Assembly (NCBI GenBank): GCA_024229695.1 | Contig: JAAESD010000163.1 | Location: forward strand, 1-33,239 | Length of the DNA stretch: 33,239 nucleotides | Reading direction: 5' to 3' | Origin: a bacterium | GTDB lineage: Bacteria > Krumholzibacteriota > Krumholzibacteriia > LZORAL124-64-63 | Shown here: in pieces, positions 32,651 through 33,239 of the stretch | Numbering within the stretch: position 1 is the first letter of the stretch | Layout: each line of letters opens with the position of its first letter | Position numbers and translations under genes: made by a program | The notes under the pieces: model-generated | What the model saw: the letters and a program-made list of their open reading frames with translations, nothing else | Told to the model about the DNA's origin: nothing | Database searches by the model: none

Positions 32651-33239
32651 TGAGTAACATTCCAGATATCACAAAACTGGCTTTGGAAAACAGTACTGAG
32701 CTGAAAAACAAATCCGACAAAACATGGTCAAGTCCTGAGGGAATTGAAATCAGGCAACGGTATGGTGCAGAAGATTTGCAGGATGTAACTCACCTTGAAA
32801 CTGTTCCGGGGATGCCTCCATTTTTGCGAGGCCCATATGCGTCAATGTATTGCATGCGCCCATGGACTATCCGTCAGTATGCGGGATTCTCAACAGCTGA
32901 AGAGAGTAATGCATTTTATCGTAGAAATCTTTTGCAAGGGCAGAAGGGATTGTCTATTGCGTTTGATCTGGCAACTCATCGAGGGTATGACTCTGATCAT
33001 CAACGCGTAGTTGGCGATGTTGGTATGGCTGGAGTTGCAATCGATTCCATAGAGGATATGCGAATCCTGTTTGACAGAATTCCGTTGGATGAGATGAGTG
33101 TATCGATGACGATGAACGGTGCTGTGCTTCCAATCCTGGCCCTTTACATTGTTGTAGCAGAAGAGCAGGGTGTGCCGCTGGAAAAACTGAGTGGCACAAT
33201 CCAGAATGATATTTTAAAAGAGTTCATGGTTCGAAATAC
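32650..33239 (+). CDS. mutB: Methylmalonyl-CoA mutase, large (alpha) subunit (3' partial)
   Basis: This is the catalytic subunit, cut by the window edge after about 196 codons. The visible part covers the start of the TIM-barrel domain: [57 protein letters not shown]-type [29 protein letters not shown] and [17 protein letters not shown]. These are the highly conserved substrate-binding segments, including the YxxMY and [10 protein letters not shown] region. The cobalamin-binding domain lies beyond the window. ATG at 32650 has a perfect GGAGGT 7 nt upstream inside the end of mutA. Confidence 0.97.
   Translation, partial: MSNIPDITKLALENSTELKNKSDKTWSSPEGIEIRQRYGAEDLQDVTHLETVPGMPPFLRGPYASMYCMRPWTIRQYAGFSTAEESNAFYRRNLLQGQKGLSIAFDLATHRGYDSDHQRVVGDVGMAGVAIDSIEDMRILFDRIPLDEMSVSMTMNGAVLPILALYIVVAEEQGVPLEKLSGTIQNDILKEFMVRN

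Noticed and set aside
1..33239. Search for CRISPR arrays, insertion sequences, attachment sites, toxin-antitoxin or phage genes
   Set aside because: No regularly spaced repeats, terminal inverted repeats, transposase or integrase motifs, or abrupt change in composition were seen; the window reads as core chromosome.

Overview
This window is a 33 kb stretch of housekeeping chromosome from a Gram-negative bacterium, with moderate AT-rich base composition by eye. No phage, transposon, CRISPR array, toxin-antitoxin or defence module is visible. Outer-membrane genes (a BamA/TamA-type Omp85 protein, TamB, RseP, a lipoprotein) show a diderm cell. A secreted peptidase ends in a FlgD/type IX sorting-like domain, rplM and rpsI start with TTG, and the gene order is not that of a standard model organism. 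Together these suggest an uncultured lineage of the Fibrobacterota/Chlorobi/Bacteroidota (FCB) group or a neighbour. That placement is an inference, not a demonstration.

Layout. 1-5607: mutS2 (5' end cut by the window), dnaG and rpoD, with a strong-looking sigma70 promoter in front of dnaG. 5652-6810: a tRNA with CAT anticodon, an RNase H-fold gene and the RNase P RNA gene rnpB with its own promoter. 6831-11913: recJ, rel, dtd and maf, with recJ/rel and dtd/maf overlapping by ATGA. 11903-14584: a ribosomal block (rplM, rpsI, rpsB, tsf), with structured leaders before rplM and rpsB and a perfect intrinsic terminator after tsf. 14610-20177: pyrH, frr, uppS, cdsA, dxr and rseP, a tightly packed set for UMP supply, ribosome recycling, isoprenoid and envelope lipid synthesis, and site-2 proteolysis. 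20174-20563 (minus): a small lipoprotein gene of unknown function. 20628-26600: an Omp85 protein and TamB. 26667-28862: a UvrD/PcrA-type helicase. 28859-30775 (minus): a secreted M1 metallopeptidase. 30920-33239: mutA and the start of mutB, the two subunits of methylmalonyl-CoA mutase, cut at the right edge.

How the genes work together. The left half holds replication, repair, transcription and RNA maturation functions plus the stringent-response enzyme. The middle is a translation block. The right half couples isoprenoid and phospholipid precursors with outer-membrane assembly. Genes are mostly co-directional, often with overlapping or very close start and stop codons, so transcription is probably in a few long units.

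The hunt found no convincing new multi-gene system. The more interesting signals are at RNA and small-protein scale: structured leaders upstream of rpsB and rplM, an RNase P RNA whose P15-P16 arm has no GGU motif, a housekeeping sigma factor whose only four cysteines all lie in the non-conserved region, and the antisense lipoprotein in the envelope cluster.
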